From contig URFD01000010.1 of NCBI GenBank assembly GCA_900547015.1, forward strand, positions 1 to 24,027: a stretch of DNA of 24,027 nt. Reading direction: 5' to 3'. Numbering within the stretch: position 1 is the stretch's first letter; every line of letters begins with the position of its first letter. The notes beneath the pieces were generated by a model. It made no database searches. It saw only the letters and a list, made by a program, of their open reading frames with translations, and was not told where the DNA came from. Below, one piece after another: positions 13,583 through 21,692 of the stretch. The position numbers and the translations under genes were made by a program. This DNA comes from an uncultured Oscillospiraceae bacterium. GTDB lineage: Bacteria; Bacillota; Clostridia; Oscillospirales; Ruminococcaceae.

Positions 13583-14926
13583 ATGGCAATCAAGGTTGGA
13601 ATGGTGTCGTTGGGTTGTTCCAAAAACCAGGTCGATGCTGAAATCCTGCTGGCGCTGATGGTCAACAATGGATATGAAATCTGTGCGAACGCACAGGAGT
13701 GCGATGTTGTCATCATCAACACCTGCGGATTTATCGAGGATGCAAAGAAGGAATCGATTGAGACCATCCTCGAATTTGCCCAGCTCAAGGAGCAGGGCAA
13801 GGTCAAGGTTTTGGTTGTGACCGGCTGTCTGGCAGAGCGTTACCGCGACGAGCTGGCGATGGAAATCCCGGAGGCGGACGTTGTGCTGGGAATCGGCAAA
13901 AATACAGAGATTGCAAAGGCAGTCCAAAAGGCACTGGACGGCCAGCGTGTCACCGCCTTCGGCGACAAGGCAGACCTGCCGCTGAACGGAGACCGGGTGC
14001 TGAGCACCGCAGGCTATTCGGCTTATCTGAAGATTGCAGAGGGCTGCGACAACAAGTGCAGCTACTGCGCCATCCCGCTGATTCGCGGCGGCTTCCGTTC
14101 GAGAAGGATGGAGGATATTCTGGAGGAGGCCAGAGGCTTAGCGGAGAGCGGCGTCAAGGAGCTGAATTTGGTGGCACAGGATACCACCAAATACGGACAG
14201 GACCTGTACGGGGAATACTCTCTGGACAAGCTGCTGACCGAGCTGTGCAAAATCGATGGATTCCACTGGATTCGTATTCTGTACGGCTACCCGGACAGAG
14301 TGACCGACAGCCTGCTCGAGGTCATGGCACGGGAGCCGAAGGTAGTAAAATATATCGACCTGCCGCTTCAGCACGCCAACGAAAAGGTGCTGCGGGAGAT
14401 GAACCGCAACGGCAGCTTTGAATCGCTGACCGCTTTGATGCAGAGAATCCGCGACAAGGTTCCGGGTGTTGTGCTGAGAACGACCTTTATCGCAGGCTTC
14501 CCGGGTGAGACCGAGGAGGAATTTGCCCAGCTGTGCGAGTTTGTTCGTGCGGTTCGCTTTGAGCGCATGGGCTGCTTTGCCTACTCGACCGAGGAGGATA
14601 CTCCGGCAGGCGAGCGTGAGGACCAGATTGAGGAGGAGCTTCGCTACCACCGCGCAGACATCGTGATGGAGGAGCAGATGAGCATCGCCTTTGAGCTGGG
14701 CAAACAGCTGGTCGGCAAAAAGCTGGAGGTGTTGGTCGAGGGCTACGACGAGGAGCAGCAGATGTATGTAGGCCGCAGCTATATGGATGCGCCGGACATC
14801 GACACCAAGACCAGCTTTGTCACCGAGCGGGAGGATGTCGCTCCGGGCGATTTTGTCTGGGTGGAAATTCTGGATTCGGTTGGGTATGACCTCATCGGGC
14901 GTCAGACCGAGCCGGATACTCTGTAA
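13583..14926 (+). CDS. rimO: Ribosomal protein S12 methylthiotransferase RimO
   Basis: The 447-residue radical SAM enzyme adds a methylthio group to an aspartate of ribosomal protein S12. The N-terminal MTTase domain has cysteines C12 (SLGCSKNQVDAE), C48 (NTCGF) and C82 (TGCLAERY) for one iron-sulfur cluster. The radical SAM motif C155-x3-C159-x2-C162 (EGCDNKCSYC) binds the second, and a C-terminal TRAM-like domain follows (about 375-440). SKNQVDAE rather than MNxxD favours RimO over MiaB. GAAAGGAAG precedes ATG 13583. The gene sits between the HExxH gene and pgsA in the same direction, with a 14-base gap to pgsA. Confidence 0.95.
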   Translation: MAIKVGMVSLGCSKNQVDAEILLALMVNNGYEICANAQECDVVIINTCGFIEDAKKESIETILEFAQLKEQGKVKVLVVTGCLAERYRDELAMEIPEADVVLGIGKNTEIAKAVQKALDGQRVTAFGDKADLPLNGDRVLSTAGYSAYLKIAEGCDNKCSYCAIPLIRGGFRSRRMEDILEEARGLAESGVKELNLVAQDTTKYGQDLYGEYSLDKLLTELCKIDGFHWIRILYGYPDRVTDSLLEVMAREPKVVKYIDLPLQHANEKVLREMNRNGSFESLTALMQRIRDKVPGVVLRTTFIAGFPGETEEEFAQLCEFVRAVRFERMGCFAYSTEEDTPAGEREDQIEEELRYHRADIVMEEQMSIAFELGKQLVGKKLEVLVEGYDEEQQMYVGRSYMDAPDIDTKTSFVTEREDVAPGDFVWVEILDSVGYDLIGRQTEPDTL

Positions 14927-14940
14927 AAGAAGGTGCAAGT

Positions 14941-15507
14941 ATGAATCTGCCAAACAAGCTGACCATGCTGCGGATCCTGATGATTCCGCTGTTCATGGTG
15001 TTCATCGAGCTGGAAGCGCTGCCAAACCATGTCCTGTGGGCCTTTGTGGTGTTTGTGCTGGCGTCCCTGACCGATCTGCTGGACGGAAAGATTGCAAGAA
15101 AATATAACCTCGTTACCGATTTTGGAAAGTTTATGGACCCGCTTGCCGACAAGCTGCTGGTGACCGCCGCTCTGGTCTACTTCATCCCGATGGGGCTGGC
15201 TCCGGCGTGGGTGGTCATCCTGATTCTGGCAAGGGAATTTCTGGTGACCTCGCTGCGGCTGATTGCTGCTGGCAAGGGAATCGTGATTGCCGCAGATAAA
15301 TGGGGCAAGTATAAAACCGCCGTTACTATGGTGTGGATTTGCTACGCACTGCTGGCACAGAACTTCTATCCGGAAATGTCGGTGGATGCAGGCGGCGTGG
15401 TTGCCATCCTCCATCTGGTGCTGATGAGTCTGGCGCTGGTGCTGACCCTGATTTCGGGTGCGAATTATCTGTGGAAAAACCGCGCGCTGATTGCACAGGC
15501 AAAATGA
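14941..15507 (+). CDS. pgsA: CDP-diacylglycerol--glycerol-3-phosphate 3-phosphatidyltransferase
   Basis: The 188-residue membrane enzyme makes phosphatidylglycerol phosphate, the first committed step to phosphatidylglycerol and cardiolipin. The CDP-alcohol phosphatidyltransferase signature is complete: D48-G-x2-A52-R53-x8-G62-x3-D66-x3-D70. About five or six hydrophobic segments are visible, and the N-terminus MNLPNKLTMLRILMIPLFM is typical. AGAAGG precedes the ATG. It is the last gene of the recA operon. No strong terminator follows, only an inverted repeat overlapping the next promoter. Confidence 0.95.
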   Translation: MNLPNKLTMLRILMIPLFMVFIELEALPNHVLWAFVVFVLASLTDLLDGKIARKYNLVTDFGKFMDPLADKLLVTAALVYFIPMGLAPAWVVILILAREFLVTSLRLIAAGKGIVIAADKWGKYKTAVTMVWICYALLAQNFYPEMSVDAGGVVAILHLVLMSLALVLTLISGANYLWKNRALIAQAK

Positions 15508-15509
15508 TT

Positions 15510-15528
15510 TTGCAAGAATGGCTTGCAA
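15510..15528. repeat. Inverted repeat overlapping the cysS promoter -35
   Basis: TTGCAAG (15510-15516) and CTTGCAA (15522-15528) form a perfect 7-base inverted repeat with a 5-base spacer. The right arm includes the -35 hexamer TTGCAA. It could be an operator or a weak terminator of pgsA, although no T-run follows. Confidence 0.6.
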
Positions 15529-15551
15529 TTCTGTCGGAAAGATGGTATGCT
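15523..15551 (+). promoter_or_regulatory. Promoter of the cysS T-box transcript
   Basis: TTGCAA (15523-15528) and TATGCT (15546-15551) are 17 bases apart. The start site near 15558 lies just ahead of the T-box leader. Confidence 0.7.
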
Positions 15552-15574
15552 GTAAATCAATCCTCAAGATATTG

Positions 15575-15827
15575 AGAAACGCGATGACACAGGAAAAGTA
15601 AAAAAGGAAGCTCCCGACAGAGAGACCGGAGCAGGTGAGAGCCGGTCAGGGTCAAGTGCCTTTTTGAATGCACCTGTCAGCAGTCCTCCGGAACGGCTTG
15701 TGCCGAAGTATGGAGGAACGTATTCCCTGCGTTAAAGGGCAAGAGCGATAAATCGTGAAGTGGAACCGCGGAGTATTCAGCCGCCTTCATCTGTCCAACA
15801 GGATAGAGGAAGGCGGCTCTTTTTTTC
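15575..15827 (+). ncRNA. T-box riboswitch, cysteine-specific
   Basis: Stem I shows a distal hairpin ACCGG (15624-15628) pairing with CCGGT (15641-15645) around an AGCAGGTGAGAG loop. TGC at 15656-15658, a cysteine codon, sits at the specifier position. The antiterminator holds GTGGAACCGCGG near 15760-15771, where TGGA pairs with a tRNA end UCCA, which fits the U discriminator base of tRNA-Cys. A terminator follows at 15779. Uncharged tRNA-Cys should induce cysS. The identification is by motif order, not covariance search. Confidence 0.9.
15779..15827 (+). terminator. T-box-controlled terminator upstream of cysS
   Basis: AGCCGCCTTC (15779-15788) pairs with GAAGGCGGCT (15809-15818), 10 pairs with a partly paired loop, followed by a run of seven T. 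It competes with the antiterminator. Confidence 0.9.
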
Positions 15828-15856
15828 TGATTTGCAAGAAAAGGCTCGGCGGCAAT

Positions 15857-15894
15857 CGGCAGGTCGGCTCCCCCAAAAATCCGCCGACCTGCCG
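15857..15894 (+). repeat. Strong hairpin between the cysS T-box terminator and the cysS start
   Basis: CGGCAGGTCGGC (15857-15868) and GCCGACCTGCCG (15883-15894) form a perfect 12-pair stem with a 14-base loop. There is no T-run. It lies in the cysS 5' untranslated region after the T-box terminator and about 30 bases before the ribosome binding site. Its role is unknown. Confidence 0.75.
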
Positions 15895-15933
15895 AAACAG
15901 ATGAGATGGAAAAACAGGAAGGAGAGATGTTCC

Positions 15934-17340
15934 ATGAAAATATTCAACACATTAACCCGAGAGAAAGAAGAGTTTGTACCGATTGAGCCGGGCAAGGTCA
16001 AGATGTATGCCTGCGGACCGACCGTTTACAACTATATCCACATCGGCAACGCGCGTCCGGTTTGCGTATTTGACACCCTGCGCCGCTATCTGGAATTCCG
16101 CGGATATGAGGTAACCTTCGTACAGAACTTCACCGACATCGATGACAAGATCATCAAAAAGGCAAACGAAGAGGGAGTCACCGCAAAGGAGATTGCCGAG
16201 CGCTATATCGCAGAATATAAAAAGGACACCAAAGGCTTGGGTGTGCGTGAAGCAACCATCCATCCAAAGGCAACCGAGACCATCGAAGAAATCAAGCACA
16301 TCGTAGAGACGCTCGAGGACAAGGGCTATGCGTATGAAGCCAACGGCGACGTACTGTTCCGCACCAGAAAGTGCGAGGGGTACGGCAAGCTCTCCCATCA
16401 GCCAATCGAGGAGCTGGAAAGCGGCGCGCGCATCAGCGTCGGCGAACACAAAGAGGACCCACTGGACTTTGTGCTGTGGAAAGCTGCAAAGCCGGGTGAA
16501 CCAAGCTGGGAATCCCGTTGGGGACAGGGCCGTCCGGGCTGGCACATCGAGTGTACCGCAATGATTCACAAGCATCTGGGCGACACCATCGACATCCACT
16601 GCGGCGGACAGGATTTGATTTTCCCACATCATGAGAATGAAATCGCACAGTCCGAGTGCTGCACCGGCAAGCCGTATGTTCACTACTGGATGCACAACGG
16701 CTACATCAATGTTGACAACAAAAAGATGAGCAAATCGCTGGGCAACTTCTTCACCGTCCGCGAGGTCGCAGAGAAGTATGGCTATGAGCCAATCAAGTAT
16801 CTGATGCTCTCCGCTCACTACCGCAGCCCAATCAACTACAATCTGACCATCATCGAGCAGTGCAAGGCAGCACTGGAGCGTCTGCACAACTGCCGCGACA
16901 ATCTGGATTTTGCACTCAAAAACGCTCTGACCGAGACCACCGATGCTGCTGCCGACGAGGCATTCCGCCAGCAGGTAGACGCAAGAAAGGCACAGTTCAT
17001 CGAAGCGATGGACGATGACCTCAACACCGCAGACGGCATCGCAGCTCTCTTTGATTTGGTGCGCGATATCAACACCTTCACCGCAGTTCCGAGAGCGAAG
17101 GAAGCACTGGAATATGCAAGCGAGATGTTTGACAGCCTGACCAATGTTCTGGGTCTTTTGTATGACCGCAAGGAAGAAGATAACCTTGACGCAGAAATCG
17201 AGGCTCTGATTGAGCAGCGCCAGCAGGCAAGAAAAGAAAAGAACTTTGCACTGGCAGACAAAATCCGTGATGATTTGAAGGCGCGCGGAATCGTTCTGCT
17301 GGACACCCCACAGGGCGTTAAGTGGAAGATGGAAAACTAA
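15934..17340 (+). CDS. cysS: Cysteinyl-tRNA synthetase
   Basis: The 468-residue class I synthetase has the HIGN signature (36-39 in YNYIHIGNARPV), the zinc-ligand C27 in MYACGPTVYN, the HIECTAMI and CGGQDLIFPHHENEIAQSE zinc-site regions and K264-M-S-K-S. The C-terminal helical anticodon region and the QARKEKNFALADKIRDDLKARGI tail are typical. ATG 15934 has GGAAGGAGAG upstream; the longer open frame runs through the T-box and is not the start. Expression is expected to follow tRNA-Cys charging. A terminator follows, so cysS is monocistronic. The next gene is an unrelated acetyltransferase. Confidence 0.97.
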   Translation: MKIFNTLTREKEEFVPIEPGKVKMYACGPTVYNYIHIGNARPVCVFDTLRRYLEFRGYEVTFVQNFTDIDDKIIKKANEEGVTAKEIAERYIAEYKKDTKGLGVREATIHPKATETIEEIKHIVETLEDKGYAYEANGDVLFRTRKCEGYGKLSHQPIEELESGARISVGEHKEDPLDFVLWKAAKPGEPSWESRWGQGRPGWHIECTAMIHKHLGDTIDIHCGGQDLIFPHHENEIAQSECCTGKPYVHYWMHNGYINVDNKKMSKSLGNFFTVREVAEKYGYEPIKYLMLSAHYRSPINYNLTIIEQCKAALERLHNCRDNLDFALKNALTETTDAAADEAFRQQVDARKAQFIEAMDDDLNTADGIAALFDLVRDINTFTAVPRAKEALEYASEMFDSLTNVLGLLYDRKEEDNLDAEIEALIEQRQQARKEKNFALADKIRDDLKARGIVLLDTPQGVKWKMEN

Positions 17341-17352
17341 GACAGAGGAAAA

Positions 17353-17383
17353 GGAACTGGCTGTGCCTGCCGGTTCCTTTTTT
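17353..17383 (+). terminator. Intrinsic terminator of cysS
   Basis: GGAACTGGC and GCCGGTTCC (one G-U pair) form a 9-pair stem around a 7-base loop and are followed by TTTTTT, 12 bases after the cysS stop. Confidence 0.85.
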
Positions 17384-17421
17384 GCGTGCAGGAGGAATTG
17401 TACGCAGTTTACAGACAAGTC

Positions 17422-17451
17422 TTGCAATTTGCCTGTCATCTGCGTTATACT
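17422..17451 (+). promoter_or_regulatory. Promoter of the acetyltransferase-map unit
   Basis: TTGCAA (17422-17427) and TATACT (17446-17451) are 18 bases apart. The roughly 105-base leader that follows contains AAATCCA (17458-17464) complementary to TGGATTT (17501-17507), a possible weak long-range stem. Confidence 0.7.
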
Positions 17452-17565
17452 AAAAGTAAATCCAGATACTGGAGTGTCCTTGCACTGAAAGCAGAAATCT
17501 TGGATTTGGGAAACAGGAACGACAAAGAATCAAGGACAGAAACTGCCATTAAGGAGGGGACAGCA

Positions 17566-18099
17566 TTGAAACCGATGGAAACCAATCGGCTGATTTTAAG
17601 AGGACCGTGCACGGCTGATGCACAGAGCATTATGGAAATCCGTAACAGTGAGTTTGTTTTGCGCTATAACGCCATGTGTCCCTATTCGCTGGAGCGCACC
17701 GCCCAGCAGCTGGAACGGGACCGGGAATCGATGCTGGTTCTGGAGAGGAAAGAGGATGGCAAGGTGATAGGAGCGGTGTTTGCTTCTGCAGACGGTCTGC
17801 GCTATCAGGTCAATGCCTGTGACCTTGCCTATTATCTGGCGGAGGAAGAAAGCAGAAAAGGATATATGAGCGAAGCGCTGACCGCCCTGATTGACCAGCT
17901 GTTTGCCGATGGGGCAGAGGTGGTTTCTGCCCGCAGCTTCCGGGAAAATACAGCATCCAGAGCTCTGCTCCAAAAGCTGGGGTTTGCGTATGAGGGCTGT
18001 CTGAGAAAGGCGGTTCGGGGATATCAGGAAATGGTATACGACGATTGCTTCTATTCAATCACGAAAGAAGAATACAAAGGGAGGAAGAAAGATGTCTGA
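17566..18099 (+). CDS. GNAT-family N-acetyltransferase
   Basis: The 177-residue protein begins METNRLILRGPCTADAQSIMEIRN (after the start residues), the usual opening of the RimJ/RimL-type GNAT branch. The C-terminal half has AYYLAEEESRKGYMSEALTALIDQLF and SRALLQKLGFAYEGCLRKAVR, the acetyl-CoA-binding and C-terminal motifs. Substrate cannot be inferred; a ribosomal-protein or small-molecule acetyltransferase is possible. TTG 17566 sits 8 bases after AAGGAGG, whereas ATG 17575 would be too far, so the TTG start is preferred. The end overlaps the map start by 8 bases, implying coupled translation. It is preceded by its own promoter. Confidence 0.9.
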   Translation: MKPMETNRLILRGPCTADAQSIMEIRNSEFVLRYNAMCPYSLERTAQQLERDRESMLVLERKEDGKVIGAVFASADGLRYQVNACDLAYYLAEEESRKGYMSEALTALIDQLFADGAEVVSARSFRENTASRALLQKLGFAYEGCLRKAVRGYQEMVYDDCFYSITKEEYKGRKKDV

Positions 18100-18973
18100 A
18101 AAGAAACTGGGCCGCAACGACCCGTGCTGGTGCGGCAGCCAGAAAAAATATAAACATTGCCACATGGAATTTGATGAAATACTCGACCACTACCGCAGAG
18201 AGGGACATATCGTCCCGACCCATGCGATGATTAAAACACCGGAGCAAATTGAAGGAATTCGACAGAGCAGCAAAATCAACGTTGCAGTACTGGACTTGGT
18301 GGCTCAGAAGCTCCATGCCGGAATGAGCACCGGTGAAATCGACAGAATTGTTTACGAGGAAACCGTTCGTCTGGGCGGTATCCCGGCGCCGCTCAACTAC
18401 GAGGGCTTTCCAAAGAGCGTCTGCACCTCCATCAACGAGCAGGTCTGCCACGGCATCCCGTCGGATAACATTATTTTGCGGGACGGGGACATCATCAATG
18501 TGGATGCTTCCACCATTTACAATGGCTATTATTCCGACTCCTCCCGGATGTTCTGCATTGGTCAGGTGAGCGAGGAGGCAGCCAACCTGGTCAAGGTGGC
18601 AAAAGAGTGCGTGGAGCTGGGACTGGAGCAGGTCAAGCCTTGGGGCTTCTTGGGGGATATTGCACAGGCGGTATCCGACCATGCCCACAAAAACGGCTAC
18701 ACCGTGGTTCGTGAGATTGGCGGACACGGAGTCGGACTCGAGTTTCACGAGGACCCATGGGTCGGATATGTCGGAAAAAAAGGAACCGACACCATGCTGG
18801 CTCCGGGAATGGTTTTTACCATCGAGCCAATGGTCAATCAGGGCAGCTATCATGTCAGAATGGACGAGGACGGACAGGACTGGATTGTGGTCACCAGCGA
18901 CGGCAAGCTGTCCGCTCAGTGGGAGATTATGGTAGCGGTCACCGAGGACGGCTACGAGGTGCTGGCTTACTAG
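18092..18973 (+). CDS. map: Type I methionine aminopeptidase with N-terminal SEC-C motif
   Basis: The 293-residue enzyme removes the initiator methionine from nascent proteins. Metal ligands of the pita-bread fold are present: D138 (NVDAS), D149 (YYSDSS), H212 (GGHGVG), E245 (FTIEP) and E278 (SAQWEIM), plus the conserved H120 and H219. The N-terminus carries a SEC-C zinc motif (GRNDPCWCGSQKKYKHCH, with C12, C14, C23 and H24). This is known in a subset of bacterial MetAPs and may help ribosome or nascent-chain contact. GAGGAAG precedes ATG 18092, which overlaps the acetyltransferase end by 8 bases. A bidirectional terminator follows. Confidence 0.96.
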   Translation: MSEKKLGRNDPCWCGSQKKYKHCHMEFDEILDHYRREGHIVPTHAMIKTPEQIEGIRQSSKINVAVLDLVAQKLHAGMSTGEIDRIVYEETVRLGGIPAPLNYEGFPKSVCTSINEQVCHGIPSDNIILRDGDIINVDASTIYNGYYSDSSRMFCIGQVSEEAANLVKVAKECVELGLEQVKPWGFLGDIAQAVSDHAHKNGYTVVREIGGHGVGLEFHEDPWVGYVGKKGTDTMLAPGMVFTIEPMVNQGSYHVRMDEDGQDWIVVTSDGKLSAQWEIMVAVTEDGYEVLAY

Positions 18974-18994
18974 GTCGGTTGAACCCCGAAAAAG

Positions 18995-19037
18995 AAAAAA
19001 GCGATGCCCGAACCATGTGTTCGGGCATCGCTTTTTT
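18995..19037. terminator. Bidirectional intrinsic terminator between map and the S1-domain gene
   Basis: GCGATGCCCGAAC (19001-19013) pairs with GTTCGGGCATCGC (19019-19031), 13 pairs plus A/T extension, with an A-run before and TTTTTT after. It can serve map on the plus strand and the S1-domain gene ending at 19069 on the minus strand. Confidence 0.92.
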
Positions 19038-19068
19038 GATGGAGGTTTTCTTGAGGTGGTCGGTTTCA

Positions 19069-20007
19069 TCAGGCAAGCTCGGAGGAAAACACCGTTTGAA
19101 TCTGCTTTTTGGCAGATGCGGGAGAGTAGACCCAACAATCCAGATGCCCGGATTCTACAAAGTAGTGGGGCGGGTCGGGTCGGCAGACTGCGTCAAACGA
19201 GTCGATGAGGATGAGCTTAATCTTCATCTTGTCGGGAATCAGGCTCTTGATGTAGACGCTGGCGTGCTGACCGGGTCGGACTCCTGCCTTAAATTCCGCA
19301 AGCCCAGCAAGATTTGGGGCAAGTTCCACAAAGATGCCGTAAGGCTCCACCGAGCGCACGATGCCGGAAACGGTCTCCCCCGAAGAGAAGCAGGCGGCGT
19401 TTTCCTCCCAAGTTCCCAGCAGCTCCTTGTGGCTGAGCAGGATGCGGAAGTTTTCCTCGATTCCGGTCACGATGGCGCGGATGTCCTGACCGGGTCGGAA
19501 GCGGTCGCCGGGGTGTGCAATGCGGGAGACCGAAATGCAGTCGATGGGAATGAGGGATGGGATGCCGCAACCGATATCCACAAAGCACCCGAACGGCTCC
19601 AGATGGGTGACCCGTGCGGGGATGATGTCGCCGGGTCGCAGGGTGGACAGCAGCTCCTGCCGACAGAGCAGCTGAGCCTGACGGCGGGAGAGGATGGGGG
19701 TAATGCTGCCGTCGGGGTTTTGCTCGAGATGCTCCACCAGAAAGCAGACCGGCTTGTTGACCCGAGAAAGCAGCGCAATGTCCCGGGTGCTGCCGTCGCA
19801 GATGCCGATGGCTCCTTCACAGCGCGGGATGCGTCCCTGACAGAAGCCGAGGTCCACAATCAGGTCATGCTCCTGGGTGCAGACAACGGCGCGCGCCTCT
19901 AAAATGGTCTTGGTGCGCATCGCCTCCAACAGCCCGGAAACGCTCTGGCACAGATTACGGTTCTGCACCGTATTGATCAGCCGGCCCTCCGGCCAGTAAT
20001 TTGTCAT
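19069..20007 (-). CDS. S1 RNA-binding domain protein (ribosomal protein S1-related)
   Basis: The 312-residue protein contains two recognisable S1 (OB-fold) domains, at about 125-193 (RPGDIIPARVTHLEPFGCFVDI and onward) and about 208-268 (SSGETVSGIVRSVEPYGIFVEL and onward). A degenerate S1-like segment lies at about 37-108 (LEARAVVCTQEHDLIVDLG). The arrangement resembles the short S1 homologues of Firmicutes, which bind mRNA or structured RNA. The C-terminus (HYFVESGHLDCWVYSP) is specific to this protein. The start at 20007 has GGGAGGAGGG upstream. It is the only minus-strand gene in the 3' part of the window and ends at a terminator shared with map. Whether it acts on ribosomes is not shown. 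Confidence 0.85.
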   Translation of the reverse strand: MTNYWPEGRLINTVQNRNLCQSVSGLLEAMRTKTILEARAVVCTQEHDLIVDLGFCQGRIPRCEGAIGICDGSTRDIALLSRVNKPVCFLVEHLEQNPDGSITPILSRRQAQLLCRQELLSTLRPGDIIPARVTHLEPFGCFVDIGCGIPSLIPIDCISVSRIAHPGDRFRPGQDIRAIVTGIEENFRILLSHKELLGTWEENAACFSSGETVSGIVRSVEPYGIFVELAPNLAGLAEFKAGVRPGQHASVYIKSLIPDKMKIKLILIDSFDAVCRPDPPHYFVESGHLDCWVYSPASAKKQIQTVFSSELA

Positions 20008-20322
20008 TTTGATTCCCTCCTCCCGTCCAAGGCGGATGCAGGTCAGAGAAAATCCGCAGGACAGTGTATTCAAAATTCTGTTTGGATGCAGGATGCTACC
20101 ATCTATATGAAGCAATCGGACAGAATATCACCGGGCAAAGGGAACAGGGCAAACGGGCAAAGGGCGATTTTCCGCGTCTTTTCGGAAAGAAAAACAGGCA
20201 GAGCCCTTGCGCAAAGGCGGTCTTGTTTGATATAATAGAGTCTGTATGCAGGGAGAGAGAATGAGGTTCTCCTCCGGCGGGATTTGGATGAGAAACCAAA
20301 ATGGAGAAGGAGGCTGCACAGG
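20008..20322. other. Intergenic region between the S1-domain gene and the DUF951 operon
   Basis: There is no gene here. It contains three GGGCAAA heptamers at 20133, 20147 and 20155, a small inverted repeat TTTCCG...CGGAAA around 20170-20188, and the promoter at 20207-20236. The promoter of the minus-strand S1-domain gene must also lie here, but I could not identify a convincing one. The rest shows nothing. Confidence 0.5.
20207..20236 (+). promoter_or_regulatory. Promoter of the DUF951-prfA operon
   Basis: TTGCGC (20207-20212) and TATAAT (20231-20236) are 18 bases apart. The start near 20243 is about 80 bases before the DUF951 gene. Confidence 0.65.
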
Positions 20323-20502
20323 ATGGATGTACAGGTTGGAGATATTCTGATTATGAAAAAAAATCACCCTTGTGGAGAAAATCGATTTTTGGTCCTGCGC
20401 AGCGGTATGGATTTTAAACTCAGATGTACCCGTTGTGGGCGCGAGGTCATGGTCGCCCGCTCCAAGGCAGAGAAAAACATCCGGGAAATCCAGAGGCCGT
20501 AA
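20323..20502 (+). CDS. DUF951-family small protein
   Basis: The 59-residue protein MDVQVGDILIMKKNHPCGENRF and onward matches DUF951: an N-terminal VGD strand, the K-x-HPCG motif, GMDFKLRCTRCGREVMVARSK and a basic tail. The cysteines at the HPCG and CTRCG positions suggest a small zinc ribbon, and the fold is thought to bind nucleic acid; its function is unknown. GAGAAGGAGG sits 9 bases before ATG 20323, so the longer frame beginning at TTG 20284 is not used. It precedes prfA in the same operon. Confidence 0.92.
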   Translation: MDVQVGDILIMKKNHPCGENRFLVLRSGMDFKLRCTRCGREVMVARSKAEKNIREIQRP

Positions 20503-20576
20503 ACCGGAACAGGGTTCGATTCCAACAGAATCAGTGAAAAGAATCAGATAGAAGACCCAGGTAAGGAGAATGAAAG

Positions 20577-21668
20577 ATGTTTGAACAGTTAAGCGTGGCA
20601 GAAGAGCGCTATCAGGCCATCAATGATCGCCTGATGGACCCCAATGTTGTCAGTGATCCAAAGCAGTATGCGGAGCTGATGAAAGAATATAAAAACCTGA
20701 CCCCAATCGTAGAAAAATATCGCGAATATGTGAAAGCCAGAGACGATATGGAAGAAGCCAGAACCATGCTGGACGAAAGCGGACTGGACAAGGATTTCCG
20801 GGAGCTGATTGAGGAACAGTATGAGACCAGCAAGCGGGATATTGAGACCATCTCGGAGGAACTCAAGATTTTGCTGATTCCAAAAGACCCGAACGATGAC
20901 AAGAACGTTATCGTGGAAATCCGCGGCGGTGCAGGCGGAGACGAGGCTGCGCTGTTTGCAAACAGCCTGTTCCGGATGTACTCGATGTATGCAGAAACAC
21001 AGGGCTGGAAGATCGAGGTGCTCAACGCAAACCCGACCGAGCTGGGCGGCTATAAGGAAATTAGCTTCTCCATCAACGGAGAGGGCGCATACTCCAAGTT
21101 TAAGTTTGAGTCCGGTGTTCACCGCGTTCAGCGTGTGCCGGAAACCGAGACCCAGGGCAGAATCCACACCTCCACCGTTACCGTAGCGGTACTGCCGGAG
21201 GTTGATGATGTTGAGTTTGAAATCAACCCGAAGGACCTGCAGATTGATACCTACCGTTCGGGCGGCGCAGGCGGCCAGCACATCAACAAGACCGAGTCGG
21301 CAATCCGAATTACCCATATCCCGACCGGAACCATCGTTGAGTGTCAGGACGAACGAAGCCAGCACAAGAACAAGGATAAAGCGATGAAGATTCTGCGCTC
21401 CCGTATCTATGAAAAGATGCAGCGTGAGCAGGAGGAAAAAATTGCTTCGGAAAGAAAATTGCAGGTTGGTGCAGGCGACCGCGCCGAGCGTATCCGTACC
21501 TACAACTACCCGCAGGGCAGGGTGACCGACCATCGAATCGGACTGACCCTGTACAAGCTCGAGCAGGTGCTCAACGGCGACTTGACCGAGCTGTTCGATG
21601 CACTGAATACCTTTGACCAGGCAGAGAGACTGAAGATGAGCTCCGATGCCGCCGGCGGCGAAAACTAG
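20577..21668 (+). CDS. prfA: Peptide chain release factor 1
   Basis: The 363-residue factor recognises UAA and UAG stop codons and triggers peptide release. The GGQ motif is at 232-234 (SGGAGGQHINKTESAIR). The codon-recognising tripeptide is P188-E-T190 in VQRVPETETQGRIHTS, of the RF1 PxT type, which distinguishes it from RF2 (SPF). AAGGAG precedes ATG 20577. Its length is typical. It is followed 24 bases later by the Sua5-type gene. No prmC methyltransferase gene lies beside it here, although one often accompanies prfA. Confidence 0.97.
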   Translation: MFEQLSVAEERYQAINDRLMDPNVVSDPKQYAELMKEYKNLTPIVEKYREYVKARDDMEEARTMLDESGLDKDFRELIEEQYETSKRDIETISEELKILLIPKDPNDDKNVIVEIRGGAGGDEAALFANSLFRMYSMYAETQGWKIEVLNANPTELGGYKEISFSINGEGAYSKFKFESGVHRVQRVPETETQGRIHTSTVTVAVLPEVDDVEFEINPKDLQIDTYRSGGAGGQHINKTESAIRITHIPTGTIVECQDERSQHKNKDKAMKILRSRIYEKMQREQEEKIASERKLQVGAGDRAERIRTYNYPQGRVTDHRIGLTLYKLEQVLNGDLTELFDALNTFDQAERLKMSSDAAGGEN

Positions 21669-21692
21669 CCAGCAGGGAAAAGAGGCGCAAAG

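Noticed and set aside
20133..20161. Three GGGCAAA heptamers as a repeat array or CRISPR-like element
   Set aside because: Only three copies with irregular spacing and no spacers of constant length; most likely low-complexity drift.
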